Made by a program: the position numbers and the translations under genes. DNA of 64,000 nucleotides. It comes from Buddleja alternifolia. Its lineage: Eukaryota > Streptophyta > Magnoliopsida > Lamiales > Scrophulariaceae. This document shows, piece by piece, positions 1-11,174 of the stretch. Within the stretch, counting starts at the first letter, position 1; the number at the start of each line of letters is the position of its first letter. The stretch is from the NCBI GenBank assembly GCA_019426215.1, contig CM033395.1:13692569-13756568 (forward strand), read 5' to 3'. The notes below the pieces were generated by a model. That model did not search any database and was not told the DNA's origin. It saw nothing but the letters and a program-made list of their open reading frames with translations.

Positions 1-1426
1 GAGTGTCAGTCGAACACTATGGGATAGTGGGAGTTTATGTTATAGATACATTGATGGGATTAGTGTATTCGAACACAGCTCGTAGTAATTCGATCACATG
101 AGTTTTTACTCAGTGACTATCAATGATTGGATTATTGATTATGAAGGTATGCGTGAGCCTTAGACCTGAGGAATTACGGTCACAGTGTGCTTGTGACGTT
201 GGATTCTGTCACTAGAGTAGTTAGACCCAAATCACCCGTTGAAAGGTGAGGTCAGCCTCGAAATGCGTTCCAATGGCCTCGAAATGCGTTCCAATGGGCA
301 AGTAGCATGTGAGGTGATTACCAAAAAGGAATTCACTGTTTCAAAAGTAAACGACAAGTATCCTATACAATCATAGGTAAATGAGATTGAAAGTCTCTGG
401 GCAGAGCTGATGAGCTAACTCGTGTTTAGTAATCTTATATTACTATGATTCTTAGCATAACATCGAGTTCTGTGAGTTTGACATATTCCATGACTCTCAC
501 TCGATCGGGATACGTCAGTGAAGGGCTTATACTTATACGGTATTCATAATCTAGAGGTTCGTAATGATATAATCATTTCGTACTCGATTGAGCTAAGATG
601 TGGGCCCACAGTGCTAGCTAGATGTCACCCACATCCTTTGGTATCCTCCCATTGCCAATTGAGACAAACCTAGAGAGTCGCGCGATAAAGGAATAAACGG
701 GGAAGTCAAGTCTTGTATTTGGGGGGCGTTTTGGTAATTTGTCCTTTGGAAGGACGATTTAATTAATTGGACAAATTAATTTAATTGGTTGTTTAATTGG
801 ATTAAATAATGGTTAATTAAGTTAATTAGTTTGAAGATTTAATTGACTGGGATAATTAAATATTTAAACTAGAATATTAAATGATTATTTATTTAATTAA
901 TTAATATTCATTTAATCAATATATATTTAATTGGATTAAATATTAATTGATTAAATTAATTGAACTAAGTTGACTGAATCAACATAGCCCAATTATTGTC
1001 CAAAAGCCCCTTTTGGGCGTGTACTGATGGGTCTAGTTGGAGGATTTATTTAATCTTCCAACACAAGCCAGAGAACACAGTTGAAAGTTAATTTTTCAGT
1101 AGAGAGAAAAACATAACTGAAATTCCTTCACCAAAAATACAAAAGAGAAAATTATTTTTCTTCCAATTCAGTCTCGCCAAACCTCCATGGAGATTGGAGA
1201 TTTCCCGGAGTCAATTCCGCCGCTTGATGATCTAGGGACGGTACAATTGAGCCGTTGGAGAAGATTGAAGATTCGCGAGAATTGAAGATTGAATACGCGA
1301 AAAGGTAAGATTTTTGTATTCATCTTTTTCATGATTAAAATCGACGAAAGCCACGAATTGATCTTGGTTTGGGAATCCGGATCTATTTTTCGTTTCAGTT
1401 GCGCATGCCCAACAGGATTCCCAACA
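1..1426 (+). repeat. 5' LTR of element D (partial)
   Basis: Position 1 aligns with 29859 in the 3' LTR of the same element, and homology runs to the LTR end GGATTCCCAACA at 1426. The next bases are a primer binding site, which fixes the boundary. The LTR should hold promoter and polyadenylation signals, but I could not place them firmly. A sequence resembling a strong splice donor (AAAAG/GTAAGA, GT at 1307-1308) lies about 120 bp before its end and recurs in the 3' LTR at 31131. The open frames on both strands here are chance frames. Confidence 0.88.
256..297 (+). repeat. 21-bp tandem duplication in the D 5' LTR
   Basis: The 21-bp unit at 256-276 (starting CCTCGAAATGCG) is repeated exactly at 277-297. 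The 3' LTR has a single, slightly diverged copy near 30114. The duplication therefore arose after D inserted, and it accounts for much of the length difference between the two LTRs. Confidence 0.9.
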
Positions 1427-1427
1427 A

Positions 1428-1440
1428 TGGTATCAGAGCC
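1428..1440 (+). other. Primer binding site of element D (initiator tRNA-Met type)
   Basis: TGGTATCAGAGCC lies one base after the LTR end. It is the standard plant Copia primer site, complementary to the 3' end of initiator tRNA-Met, where minus-strand DNA synthesis starts. Confidence 0.93.
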
Positions 1441-3318
1441 AAATTTATTGGCTTCGTTGATTTTGTATGCATGTTCTTCGTGTTTATTTGATATCATGTT
1501 GAATGCGTAAATTATTGATTTGGAATCAATAAACATAGATCGAAAAATCAACTTTTGTTTGTTTTGGAATTTTTCTGATCGGATTAAAAGTTCTGAAATT
1601 TGGGGGCTGCTTTACAAATATGAAATTGTTTCTGTGAATCGAGTTTTCAATATCGGCAGTTCATAATTTGAAAAATTGATTGTGTTCTTGAATCTAAAAT
1701 CTGGAATAATTACTGATTAAAAGTCAGATTATCGGGCTTAAAATTCTGGAATTTCTGGAAATCTGAAAGATCGAAAAAATTTGGGCTGAGTCTGAAATTT
1801 GGATATTTTGGCGAATCCATGCGATAGTTTGCTGGAATTCCACCGGTGAAATCGTCGGAGATGGTGAAGCGGCCGGAAATCACCCAGATCAGCGTCGATT
1901 TGCGTCGCGGGTAATCGCCAAAAAACAGCCGCTCTTCGCCGCTCAAATCTGTGCACTGAAGACTGACGTTTTGCGTCGTTGAGGTGACGGAATTGGCCGG
2001 AGAAGATAACCGCTGTAATCTTCGAGTTTGAATCGCCGGAGATGGTGGCTCACACTTGAAGAAATCGACTTTAAACGTGAACCTAGAGTTTTCGTGCGAT
2101 TCCGATGTCGACGGTGGCCGGAGGTTTGATGGAAAAAGGTAGCGGCGCCGGGTGCCGTCACCCAATACCGGAAAACCACCGGAATGTCGTTGGTGGCGCT
2201 GATGGCGCGACTTAGGGAAGAAAAAGGACTATGTTGGGCTTTTTGGGTCAAGCCCAAAATTATGAGTTGGGCTGGTCCAATGCTCATTTATTTAATGATG
2301 AGTTGGGCTTGACCCACTCTAATTAATTAATCAAAAGCCCAAGCTGGATTTATTAAATTAATATGGAGTTAGGCTTGGCCCATTCGAATTAATTAAGTAA
2401 ATATCCCAACCTAATTTTAATTAAAAGTGTTGGGCTTGCCCAGCAAGAATTAATTAATTGTTGGCCCAACACGAATTAATTCAGTTAAATATTGGGCTTG
2501 GACCCAATTGCAATTTAATTATTAATTGGCTCTTCAAGCCCTCTTTGTAAATTGAATTGAATTGAATTATTATTAAATAAGATTTAATATAAATTAAATT
2601 ATATTTGATTTACATATAATTAAATAAAGATTTAAATTATTAAATGGGATTTAATTTTGTTGATATTTTGAGTCTATTTAATTTGCCCATCAAAATTAAC
2701 TAAGATTTAATTTTGTAATTTGATTAAGTGGGACTTGAACAATGATTCATAAGCTCATAGAAATTAGGTGCGACTTAATTCCACATTGATTGAAATTAAT
2801 TTAATTTTTTATTGAAATTGAGTAGGACTTAATTTCACTAAGATTAAAGTTGATTTAATCATTCCCATTGAAATTAAGTGAGACTCGATTTCACAATGAT
2901 TGAAATCGGTTTAATCTTTTTCATGGAAAGTAAGTAGGACTTAATTCCACTTAGATTAAAGTTGATTTAATCCTCCCATTGAAATTAAGTAAGTATTAAT
3001 TTCAAATAGGTTTAATATTACTTTGATTAAATTAGTATTAATCTTCTAATGGAAATTGAATTGGATTTAATTCCATGAAGAATAAATTAGATTTAATCAT
3101 AATATCAAAATTATTTTAAATTTAGTTTTGTTATGAATAAAGTTAGATTTAATTGATCATGATATAGATTTTTCGATCAGATAAAATTAAATTGGATTTA
3201 ATTACACTTCGATTAAATAGGATTTAGTGTTAGTGACAAAATTAAATGGGATTTAATTTTGTAATAATCAAATTGGATTTGATTAACAAAATAAATTAAA
3301 TTTATTTTTATGCACTTA
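1441..3318 (+). other. Untranslated leader of element D, first part
   Basis: There is no credible coding frame. About 1835-2215 is clearly richer in GC than its surroundings and contains open frames on the minus strand that I could not match to a family. From 2270 on the sequence is AT-rich, with repeated phrases around AATTAATTAA and GGGCTTG, and it ends in the ~56-bp repeats at 2754-3310. The leader is broken at 3318 by the inverted-repeat element and resumes at 26453. Confidence 0.7.
2754..3310 (+). repeat. Degenerate ~56-bp tandem repeats in the D leader
   Basis: Units begin near 2754, 2812, 2868, 2923, 2979, 3049 and 3105 and continue to 3310. Each contains a form of GAAATTAAGT-GGACTTAATT followed by GATTAAA-TTGATTTAATC. 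Adjacent units differ by many substitutions and small indels, so the array is old. Its function is unknown. Confidence 0.7.
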
Positions 3319-3901
3319 GAGCATCTCCAACCCATAGACATAAAAATGGTGCAACTTTTGCACCATTTTAGTGTTATATAGTAAATTTACTCCAACCCAT
3401 AACTCTACTTAACACCAAAAAGAATATTCTCTAAAATATTCTTTTTTACATCTTATTTTATTCTATTGTCTATTTCACAAATAACAACCAAACTTCAAGT
3501 TTTTTTACATATTCATCCAATTTTTTTTTTGTTTGTTATCTCATGGTACTAAATAATAAAATTCACAAATAAAATACATTTTATTATTTAATAATAATAT
3601 ATAATTAAAACTTATTGTAAATCTATTTGGTATTTCATAAAATTATTTAAACAACCATTTATGTTATTTAGCAACCGTCAAAATGATTAAAAAATAATAA
3701 AAGTATATTTTGTTATTTAATAATATTTAATAATAAATACATAATTATAAATTTACACAATACATTAAGATCAAGTTTACTATTTGACATAAGTTTCATC
3801 ACATGGGTATTCACTCACTGACAGTCAATGATGAAACCGACAAGTTGTGATAGGTACGCGTGAACCTTAGACCTGAGGAATCGAGTTAAAGATGTACTTG
3901 T

Positions 3902-5671
3902 TGTTGGGTTTCGTTCAAAAAAGCATAAACGCAGCGGAAGGGATTTCAAAAATTAAAATGAAAACCCAATTGGTACTCTAATTTGCATAATTGAATCTAA
4001 AAGCGTATAACGAGTAAAACTTACCCGTTAATATGACTATGATGATGGAGAAAAACTTCTTCTTCTCCAAACTCGAAATATTGAAGATTCCAAATCTTCA
4101 ATCCTTTGGTTTGATTCTTCAAACTTGAACTTGATCCGAACAACGAAAATACGTCGTCTCTAAATCGTCACACACGGATCAACAAACGAAAAATCCCCTT
4201 TCTTCTTTCTCTATGGTCGACGGCTAGGTATAGAGGAGGGGAGGAATATTTTTCTTTCTTTTGAGAGTTGTGCATTCTTCTTCTTTGTTCTAAGTCAAAG
4301 AGTCCTTATATACCTCATGACTTATTGAACAAGTCAAAGCAAAAGAGCTCTAATATGTGGCCTCTCAAAGACGCCACTTTGAGGCCTCATAGGCGTCCAA
4401 TTGGATTCCTTATTTAGCCCCAGAATTTATTTTTTTTAATTAATTTCTTATTTTAATTAATAATTTATTATATCCAATAAATAAATAAATTAATTAAATA
4501 ACCAAATTAATTAGACAAATTAATTCATTAATATATTTCACATGAAAATTAATTAATAATTAATTTTATCATTATAATTAATTATTTCATCTAATGAATA
4601 ATTAATTATTTAATTTATCCAATAAATTAAAACTCCCAGAAGAAATAATAGAAATTCTTTTTTCTTCATTTTTCTTTGTCAATCCTTTAGCGCGACTCTT
4701 TAGGTTCGTTTCGTTTGGGAATGAGAGAAAACCAAAGGAAGTGGGTAACACTTAGCCAGTCACGTGGCCCACTTCATAACCCAAACGAAAACGAATGATA
4801 GGATCATTCAGAAACTTTCCAATCGTAAATACCGTATATGTATAAACCCTTTGTTCACATTCCCCGGTCAAGTGAGAGTCATGGTTATGTCAAACTCATT
4901 GGACTTGACCATATGTATAAATCATAATAAATATAAGATCATTTAGATCGATTTAGTGCCAAGCACAATCGTTTCGTTTCCTTTGGCCAAAGACTTTGAT
5001 ATCTGTTTATCTATAATTACATAAGATACATACTTATTCACTTATGAGAGAACAAATCCAATATTAGATATCTGCCAAGATTACCACTTGCCCATCAAGT
5101 CCGCATTTCGAGGTTGACCCCACCAAAGGGTGAATTGGGTCGAACTACTCTAGTGAAAGACTTGACGTCACAAGTGCATCTTCAGCCTGATACTTCAGGT
5201 AAAAGGTTCACATATACCTATTACGCATAATCAGTTCCGTCATAGACAGTCACAGTGTGAAAACCCATGTGACAGAACCGATGAGAGTTGTGTTCGAACA
5301 TATCAGTTCCACTGATGTGTCTACAATCTTAATCTCCTATCATCCCATGATACCAGACAGGCACTCCCAATTTGGAGCTAACATTGTATAAGTATTTGAA
5401 GTCTTTATTTGTCCATTAAAGACTTCATATTACTTGCGAACTTATTTTAATAATCAAGATTGATCTCTCTAATACCAATCTTCCTATCCCATAAGAAGTA
5501 GAGGGATCACACTGAAAATATGGACAAAACGTTTTACACAACTTATAGATGCAGATAAGAATTAAGTGAAAACTCAATAATGCCTTCTATTTAAGAAGAG
5601 TTTAAGTTCAATACAAGATATATGCCCTATACATTCTATCCTCTATGGCATCTGAGGGCATAATCCTAACA
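3902..5671 (-). repeat. 3' LTR of element A
   Basis: A 1770-bp LTR. Read on the minus strand it starts TGTTAGGATTATGCCC at 5671 and ends CCCAACA at 3902. Near its end it has the CTTCCGCTGCGTT block shared with the B LTRs and a splice-donor-like GTAAGT (minus strand, 4024-4019). Small open frames here are not genes. Confidence 0.9.
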
Positions 5672-5682
5672 ATCTCCCACTT
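5672..5682 (-). other. Polypurine tract of element A
   Basis: AAGTGGGAGAT on the minus strand directly precedes the 3' LTR. This is the usual plant Copia plus-strand DNA primer, and it fixes the LTR start. Confidence 0.85.
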
Positions 5683-5686
5683 GCAC

Positions 5687-7356
5687 TCAATGCCACTTAT
5701 TGTGGTATCTAATACCCATTCTTTCCAGGTATTGGTCCAAAACAGCCTGAGGTAGTGGTTTGGTGAACGGGTCAGTTATATTGTCAGCTGAGGCTATTTT
5801 CTGCACTGCTATCTCTTCTCTGCCAACGATCTCCCTGATGATGTGAAATCTTCTCTCAATATGTTTGGACTTGTTATGAGACCTCGGTTCCTTGGCTTGC
5901 GCTATCGCTCCATTGTTATCACAATAAAGTGGCAACGGAAGCTGAGCACTAGGGACCGTTCCAAGTTCTCCAAGAAACTTCCTCATCCAAACAAATTCTT
6001 TCGCTGCCTCTAAGGTTGCTACATATTCTGCTTCAGTGGTGGAATCAGCGGTTGTGCTTTGCTTGGAGCTCTTCCAAGACACCGCTCCACCATTGAGAGT
6101 AAAAACAAACCCTGAAGTGGATTTTCGGTCATCAACATCAGACTGAAAGTCTGAATGAGAATAACTTTCCATCTTCAGGTCTCCACCACCATAGATGAGA
6201 ATCATATCCTTAGTTCTTTTCAGATACTTTAGGATATTCTTCACAGCTATCCAATGTTCCTTTCCCGGGTTTGCCTGAAATCGACTCACCACGCTCACAA
6301 CATAGGCAATGTCGGGTCAGTACACAGCATTGCATACATCAGGCTACCAACTACAGAAGCATAAGGTACATTAGTCATCTCTTGTCTGTCTTCCTCACTT
6401 TGAGGACACATAAACTTGGATAAGTGTACTCCATGTCTCATGGGAAGAAACCCTTTCTTAGAGTTGTCCATCCTAAACCTCTTTAGGACCTTTTCTAAGT
6501 AAAGGGCTTAAGAGAGGCCTATCATTCTATTCGTTCTATCCCTGTAGATACGAATTCCTAGAATGTATGTGGCTTCTCCCAAGTCTTTCATGGAAAACAT
6601 ACTCAAAAGCCATTTCTTGACAGTGGTGAGCATTCCTACGTCATTTCCTATAAGTAGAATGTCATCCACATATAGCACTAAGAACGAGAGTTTGCTCCCA
6701 CTAGTCTTCTTGTAGACACATGGTTCATCTTCATTCTTGATGAAGCAATATCCCTTAAATTCTTCATCAAAATGGAGATTCCAGCTTCTAGATGCTTGCT
6801 TGAGACCGTAAATGGACCTCTCAAGTATACATACTTTATGGATATCGGACTCGAACACAAAACCCTTTGGCTGTTCCATATAGATATCCTCCTCGAGGAA
6901 TCCATTTAGAAAGGCCGTTTTGACATCCATTTGCCATATCTCATAATCTAAGTATGCAGCTATAGATAACAGAATTTGTATGGACTTTATCATAGCCACG
7001 GGCAAAAAGGTTTCTTGATAGTCAATTCCTTCTCTTTGACTATACCCGTTCGCTATGAGCCTGACTTTAAAGGTGTCAACCTTGCCATCACTACCTATAT
7101 TTATTTTGTAGATCCATTTACATCCTATAGGTTTTGTACCTTCAGGACGATCTACCAAAGTCCAGACATGGTTCGATTACATAGAGGCCATTTTTGTTTC
7201 CATGGCTTCTCGCCATCTTGAAGCATCGACATCCACCATTGCTTGATCATAGGTACAAGGATCATCTTCATGACCTTCTTGTACTACAGTGTGAAGCTCT
7301 CGCTCCCCCTGCAGTAGATACCCATACCTCTTAGGTTCATGCAGTATTCTACCAGA
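5687..7356 (-). pseudogene. Reverse transcriptase and RNase H region of element A (broken)
   Basis: Reading from 7356 down, the Copia RT domain includes CKWIYK, GIDYQETF, WQMDVKTAFLNG, SIYGLKQASRSW and the catalytic LYVDDILLIGND (near 6670). RNase H follows with DFQSDVDDRKSTSGFVF, TTEAEYVA and YCDNNGA, and the frame ends in the usual tail before the polypurine tract. A TAA at 6508-6510 and a frameshift near 6300 split it into a 216-residue and a 203-residue frame. The RT catalytic motif is intact, but the two domains cannot be made as one protein from this copy. Confidence 0.88.
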
Positions 7357-8314
7357 TCAACGTGGTGGTTGTGGTACTATTGGTTCATGCCTCGGTTCTT
7401 GAACAGATGTATTTGAGGGAGTTTTAATTTGTTGTTCTAGAACAATTCTCCTACCTATTCCCCCTTCCATGATGAACTCATCCTCAAGGAAGTGAGCTTG
7501 TATGGCCACGATGATTCTTTGATCATCATGCAGGTAAAAGAAGAATCCCATGGAATCTTCAGGATAACCAATGAAACGTCCCATTAGGGATCTTGCCTCT
7601 AATTTCTTTAGTCTTCTTGACATAAGCGGGGCATCCCCAAATCTTAATATGATTAAGACTCAGTTTTCTATTATTCCACATCTCATATGGAGTTTTAGTA
7701 ACGGATTTGGAGGAACATATGTTCAAAACATGAGCAGCGGTAAGGAGCGCGTATCCCCACAACGAAATGGGTAAATCAGTGTAACTAAGCATGGAACGAA
7801 CCATGTCCAATAGTGTTCGATTCCTTCGCTTGGCTACTCCATTCAGTTGAGGAGTTGCTGGTGGTGTTAGTTGTAACATTCTTCCTTGTTGTCTTAGGAA
7901 TTCATCAAACTCGGCATTCATATATTTTCCTCCACGATCCGATCGTAGAGTTTTTATATTTTGCCCAGTTTGATTTTCTACTAAGGCCTTGAACTTTTTG
8001 AATCTTTCAAAGGATTCAGACTTTTGCTTCATCAGATACACTAGACCAAATCTTGAATGGTCGTCAGTGTAAGTGATGAAGTAGTAGAAACCTCCATGAG
8101 CCATTTCTCCAAATGGTCCGCAGACGTCGATATGCACTAATCCTAAGACTTGCGTAGCCCTTTCAAAAGTCCTTGTGAAGGGGGATCTAGCCATCTTGCC
8201 TAAGAGACATGATTCACATGTAGGAATAGGGTCCAACCCTAGTGAGCTTAAAAGCCCATCTTTTTTTTCCATTTTGTGGATCTTGTGCTCTCCGGCATGG
8301 CCTAGTCTAAGATG
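7357..8314 (-). pseudogene. GAG-pre-integrase and integrase region of element A (broken)
   Basis: The zinc-binding region reads HLRLGHAGEHKI then CESCLLGKM. The core shows HIDVCGPF (first Asp), LRSDRGGKYMN (second Asp) and a region equivalent to PQLNGVAERRNRT, where this copy has VAKRRNRT, so the catalytic Glu is replaced by Lys. A TAG at 8315-8317 replaces a Trp upstream of the zinc region, and a +1 frameshift near 7600 splits the C-terminal part (7357-7623). The enzyme is therefore inactive as encoded. Confidence 0.85.
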
Positions 8315-9613
8315 CTACTTGAGTCTTAAGTTAGTTTCTTTCCTACCACGTTTACGTGTTACAACATTAACATCAGATGAATTACGGACATTTAAATAAT
8401 ACAAACCATTAACTAAACATGCATTGCCAACTAATTTATTTCCATAATAAATGTTGCAATTTAATTTAGAAAAATGGAATATATATCCAATCTTAACTAA
8501 GATAGGAATAGATACAATTTTCTTAAGCCCCTTGGGCAAAACCAAAACATTATCTAAAAACAGTAAATGTCCAGAATTCAAATAAAGAGAAGTAGATCCG
8601 ATCCTAGTAGCTGCGACACTTTCCCCGCAGCCTACTTTGATCATCATTTCTTCTCGGCCCAGCTTTCTACTTCTCTGTAGATCCTGATCTAAACAACAAA
8701 CGACACTAGCCCTTGAGTCCAGAATCCACGAAGTAGAAAATACGGTCATAGAATAGTTAGTTTCAAAAACAAATAGTTCCATACCTTGTGCACCTTTGCT
8801 TAATTTGGGACAGTTTCTCTTTCAGTGGCCAAGCTCACCGCACTCGAGACATCTATCCGTTTTCTTAGGTCCTTTGCTCTTGTAAAATCCTTGAGCCTTT
8901 CCCTTACCCTTCTTGGTACCCCCTTGAGCTCCAAGCTCGCCAGACTTTTTTTTGTTCTTCTTCTGCTTAGACTTTTTGGGTCCAGAAGAGATGACCAAGG
9001 CAGTTTCCTTTCCCTTTGGTTTCATTTGAGATTGTGCAGTAACCAACTTGTTCATTAGCCCAGCTAAGTTGCACTCAATCTCATTGCAGTTAAAGTTAAC
9101 CACAAATTGGGAGAAGGAATTAGGAAGAGACTGCAAGATTAAGTCATTTTGAAGGGTGGCATTCATGGTGAATTCGAGAGCTTCCAATTTCTCGATCCTC
9201 GAAATCTTTTTGAGGACATGATCACCAACCTTCTCACTTTCCTTCATCTTAGCTCCGAAGAGCTCTTTCAATATCTCATATCGTGCAGTTCGACTATGCT
9301 CTCCATAGAGCTCTACCAGGTGAGCTAGGATAGCTTTTGCAGTGGGCATCTTATCATATGACCTTTGCAGATCATTAGTCATAGATCCCACCATGTATTC
9401 TTTCACCCGGAGGTCGTCCTTAACCCATTTTTCATGGGCTTGGACCTCTTCCTCGTTGGCACGTGTTCTAGTAGGAGCCACTGGGATATCAGCCTCCAAG
9501 ATGTATCCCAGTGATTTCATATTGAGGACAATCCTCAAATTTCTAAGCCAGTCCACATAACTGGGTCCAGTCAGAGTATTCTTTTCAAGTAGAATTGAAA
9601 GTGGGTTTGTCAT
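8315..9613 (-). pseudogene. Gag and protease region of element A (one nonsense codon)
   Basis: Gag starts at the ATG at 9613 and has the Copia Gag domain (LTGPSYVDWLRNLRIVL, then DLQRSYD, ELYGEHSRTARYE, LPNSFSQFVVNFN), a Lys-rich stretch and a CCHC knuckle (CLECGELGH). The Trp after the knuckle His is TGA (8822-8824), which cuts the 263-residue Gag from protease. The frame then continues unchanged through protease, where the usual LDSGAS motif reads LDSRAS (Gly to Arg in the active-site triad), to a stop at 8315. About 90 bp upstream of the ATG, homologous to the B gag leader, remain before the deletion. Confidence 0.88.
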
Positions 9614-9699
9614 ATTTGAGAGAGATAAACTTGAAAATGACTGCAGAAATAAATCAGATTTCTTGGATTACTTGTTTTGACTTAACCAAGAAAAATTAA

Positions 9700-10045
9700 A
9701 GTCTTAATCTCTTATCATCCCATGATTCCAGGAAGGCACTCCCATGTCGGAGCTAAGATTGTACAAGTATTCGAAGTTTTTATTTGTCTATTAAAGACCT
9801 AATATTACTTGCGAACTTATTTTAGTAATCAAGATCGATCTCTCTAATGCCAATCTTCCTATCCCATAGGAAGTAGAGGGATCGCATTGAAAACATGGAA
9901 AAAAGGTTTTACACAACTTATAGATGCAGATAAGAATTAAGTGAAAACTCAACAATGTCTTTTATTTAAGAAGAGTTAAGTTCAATACAAGATATATGCC
10001 CTATACATTCTATCATCTATGGCATCTGAGGGCATAATCCTAACA
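9700..10045 (-). repeat. 5' LTR remnant of element A
   Basis: This matches 5336-5671 in the 3' LTR, the first ~340 bp in element orientation, and ends CCTAACA next to the CTTGT duplication. The remaining ~1430 bp of LTR, the primer site and most of the leader are gone, so the LTR runs straight into the last ~90 bp before gag. Confidence 0.85.
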
Positions 10046-11161
10046 CTTGTGACATCAATTTTGTCATTAGAGTAGTTAGATCCAAATCACCCTTTGGTGG
10101 AATCGACCTCGAAGTGCGACTTGATGGGCAAGTAGCATTGTTAACTGATTAGCAAAATGAGATTTATTCTCTCATAAGTGAATGAGCTAAATATCCTATG
10201 CAGTCATGAATGAGTGAGGTTAAAGTCTTTGGCCAAAGCATAAAATGATCTCGACTCATTATAAGCTAAGCATATGGTCAAGTCATGTGAATTTGACTAA
10301 AACTATGACTCTCACTTGACTGGGATATAAGAATAAAAGGTTTATACTTGTATGGTATTCACAGCGTATATGGTTTGGAATGATCCTATTCATTTGTTCT
10401 CAATTGGGATACGATGTGAGCCACGTGACTGGTTAGGTGTTACTCACATCCTTTTAGTTTCCTCCCAATTGCCTTTTAAGATGAACCTAAAGAGTCGCGC
10501 TTAAAGAAAGTGCAAAAGGAAAATCATGGAAAAGACTTGAGAGAATTTTCGGTATTGGATATCGAGAGTAATTAATTAATTATTAGATAATTTTATGAAT
10601 TAATTAATTTAATGAATTAATTAGTTCCTTAGAAGAATCTAATTATAAAATTAACATGGATTTAATTGATTATTTAATTATTTTATTAATTGGATAAATA
10701 ATATTAATTATTTAATTAATTAAATAAGCATAATAGGGCTAAAGCCCAATGGCTTTAGAAGCCATAAAGTGGACGTCCATATGAGGGGGTTATTTAGCCT
10801 AGGTTATTGTTTCATTGTAGTATAAATATACTACTTAGAGAAAATTAACCTAAGTGAATTAACACACAAACTTTCTCTATAAGTAAAAACTCTCCATCCT
10901 CTTTCTCTCTCCAGCCGTCTCCTCAATAGAAGAAGAAGAAGAAGAAGATTTTTGTTTTTGACTCCGGCGTGGCAATTTAGAGACAATGACGGATTTGCGG
11001 TTCAAGAAAGGATTGCAAAGCTGGTTCAGAATTCAACATACGCGAGAACGGTAATTGAATTCGAAACCCAATTTAAATACGAGAAATAAAGATGAGCCAC
11101 TGGGATTTAAATTTTATTCTTCCGCTGCGTTATTTGATTTTTTGAAAATTTCTCCAAACAG

Positions 11162-11174
11162 TGGTATCAGAGCC
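11162..11174 (+). other. Primer binding site of element B (initiator tRNA-Met type)
   Basis: TGGTATCAGAGCC lies one base after the 5' LTR end CCAAACA (11160), as in element D. Confidence 0.93.

Larger units (their letters stand above)
3902..10045 (-). mobile_element. Element A: Ty1/Copia retrotransposon inserted in the B 5' LTR
   Basis: The element runs right to left. It is bounded by TGTTGGG (3902) and CCTAACA (10045) and flanked by a perfect 5-bp duplication CTTGT (3897-3901 and 10046-10050). It has a full 3' LTR (3902-5671), polypurine tract, RNase H, RT, integrase, protease, gag and a remnant of the 5' LTR (about 9700-10045). The rest of the 5' LTR, the primer site and the leader are deleted. 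Its LTR end and coding sequence resemble B, so A and B are related families. Confidence 0.9.
3788..11160 (+). repeat. 5' LTR of element B, truncated and split by element A
   Basis: The parts are 3788-3901 and 10046-11160. They match the B 3' LTR from about 24785 onward, and the LTR ends CTCCAAACA at 11160 just before the primer site. Element A lies between the two copies of CTTGT (3897-3901 and 10046-10050). The first ~400 bp of the LTR are absent. Confidence 0.85.

Noticed and set aside
1710..2287. Three overlapping minus-strand frames in the D leader
   Set aside because: They read against the element, overlap each other in different frames and show no known domain. The region is kept only as a possible captured fragment.
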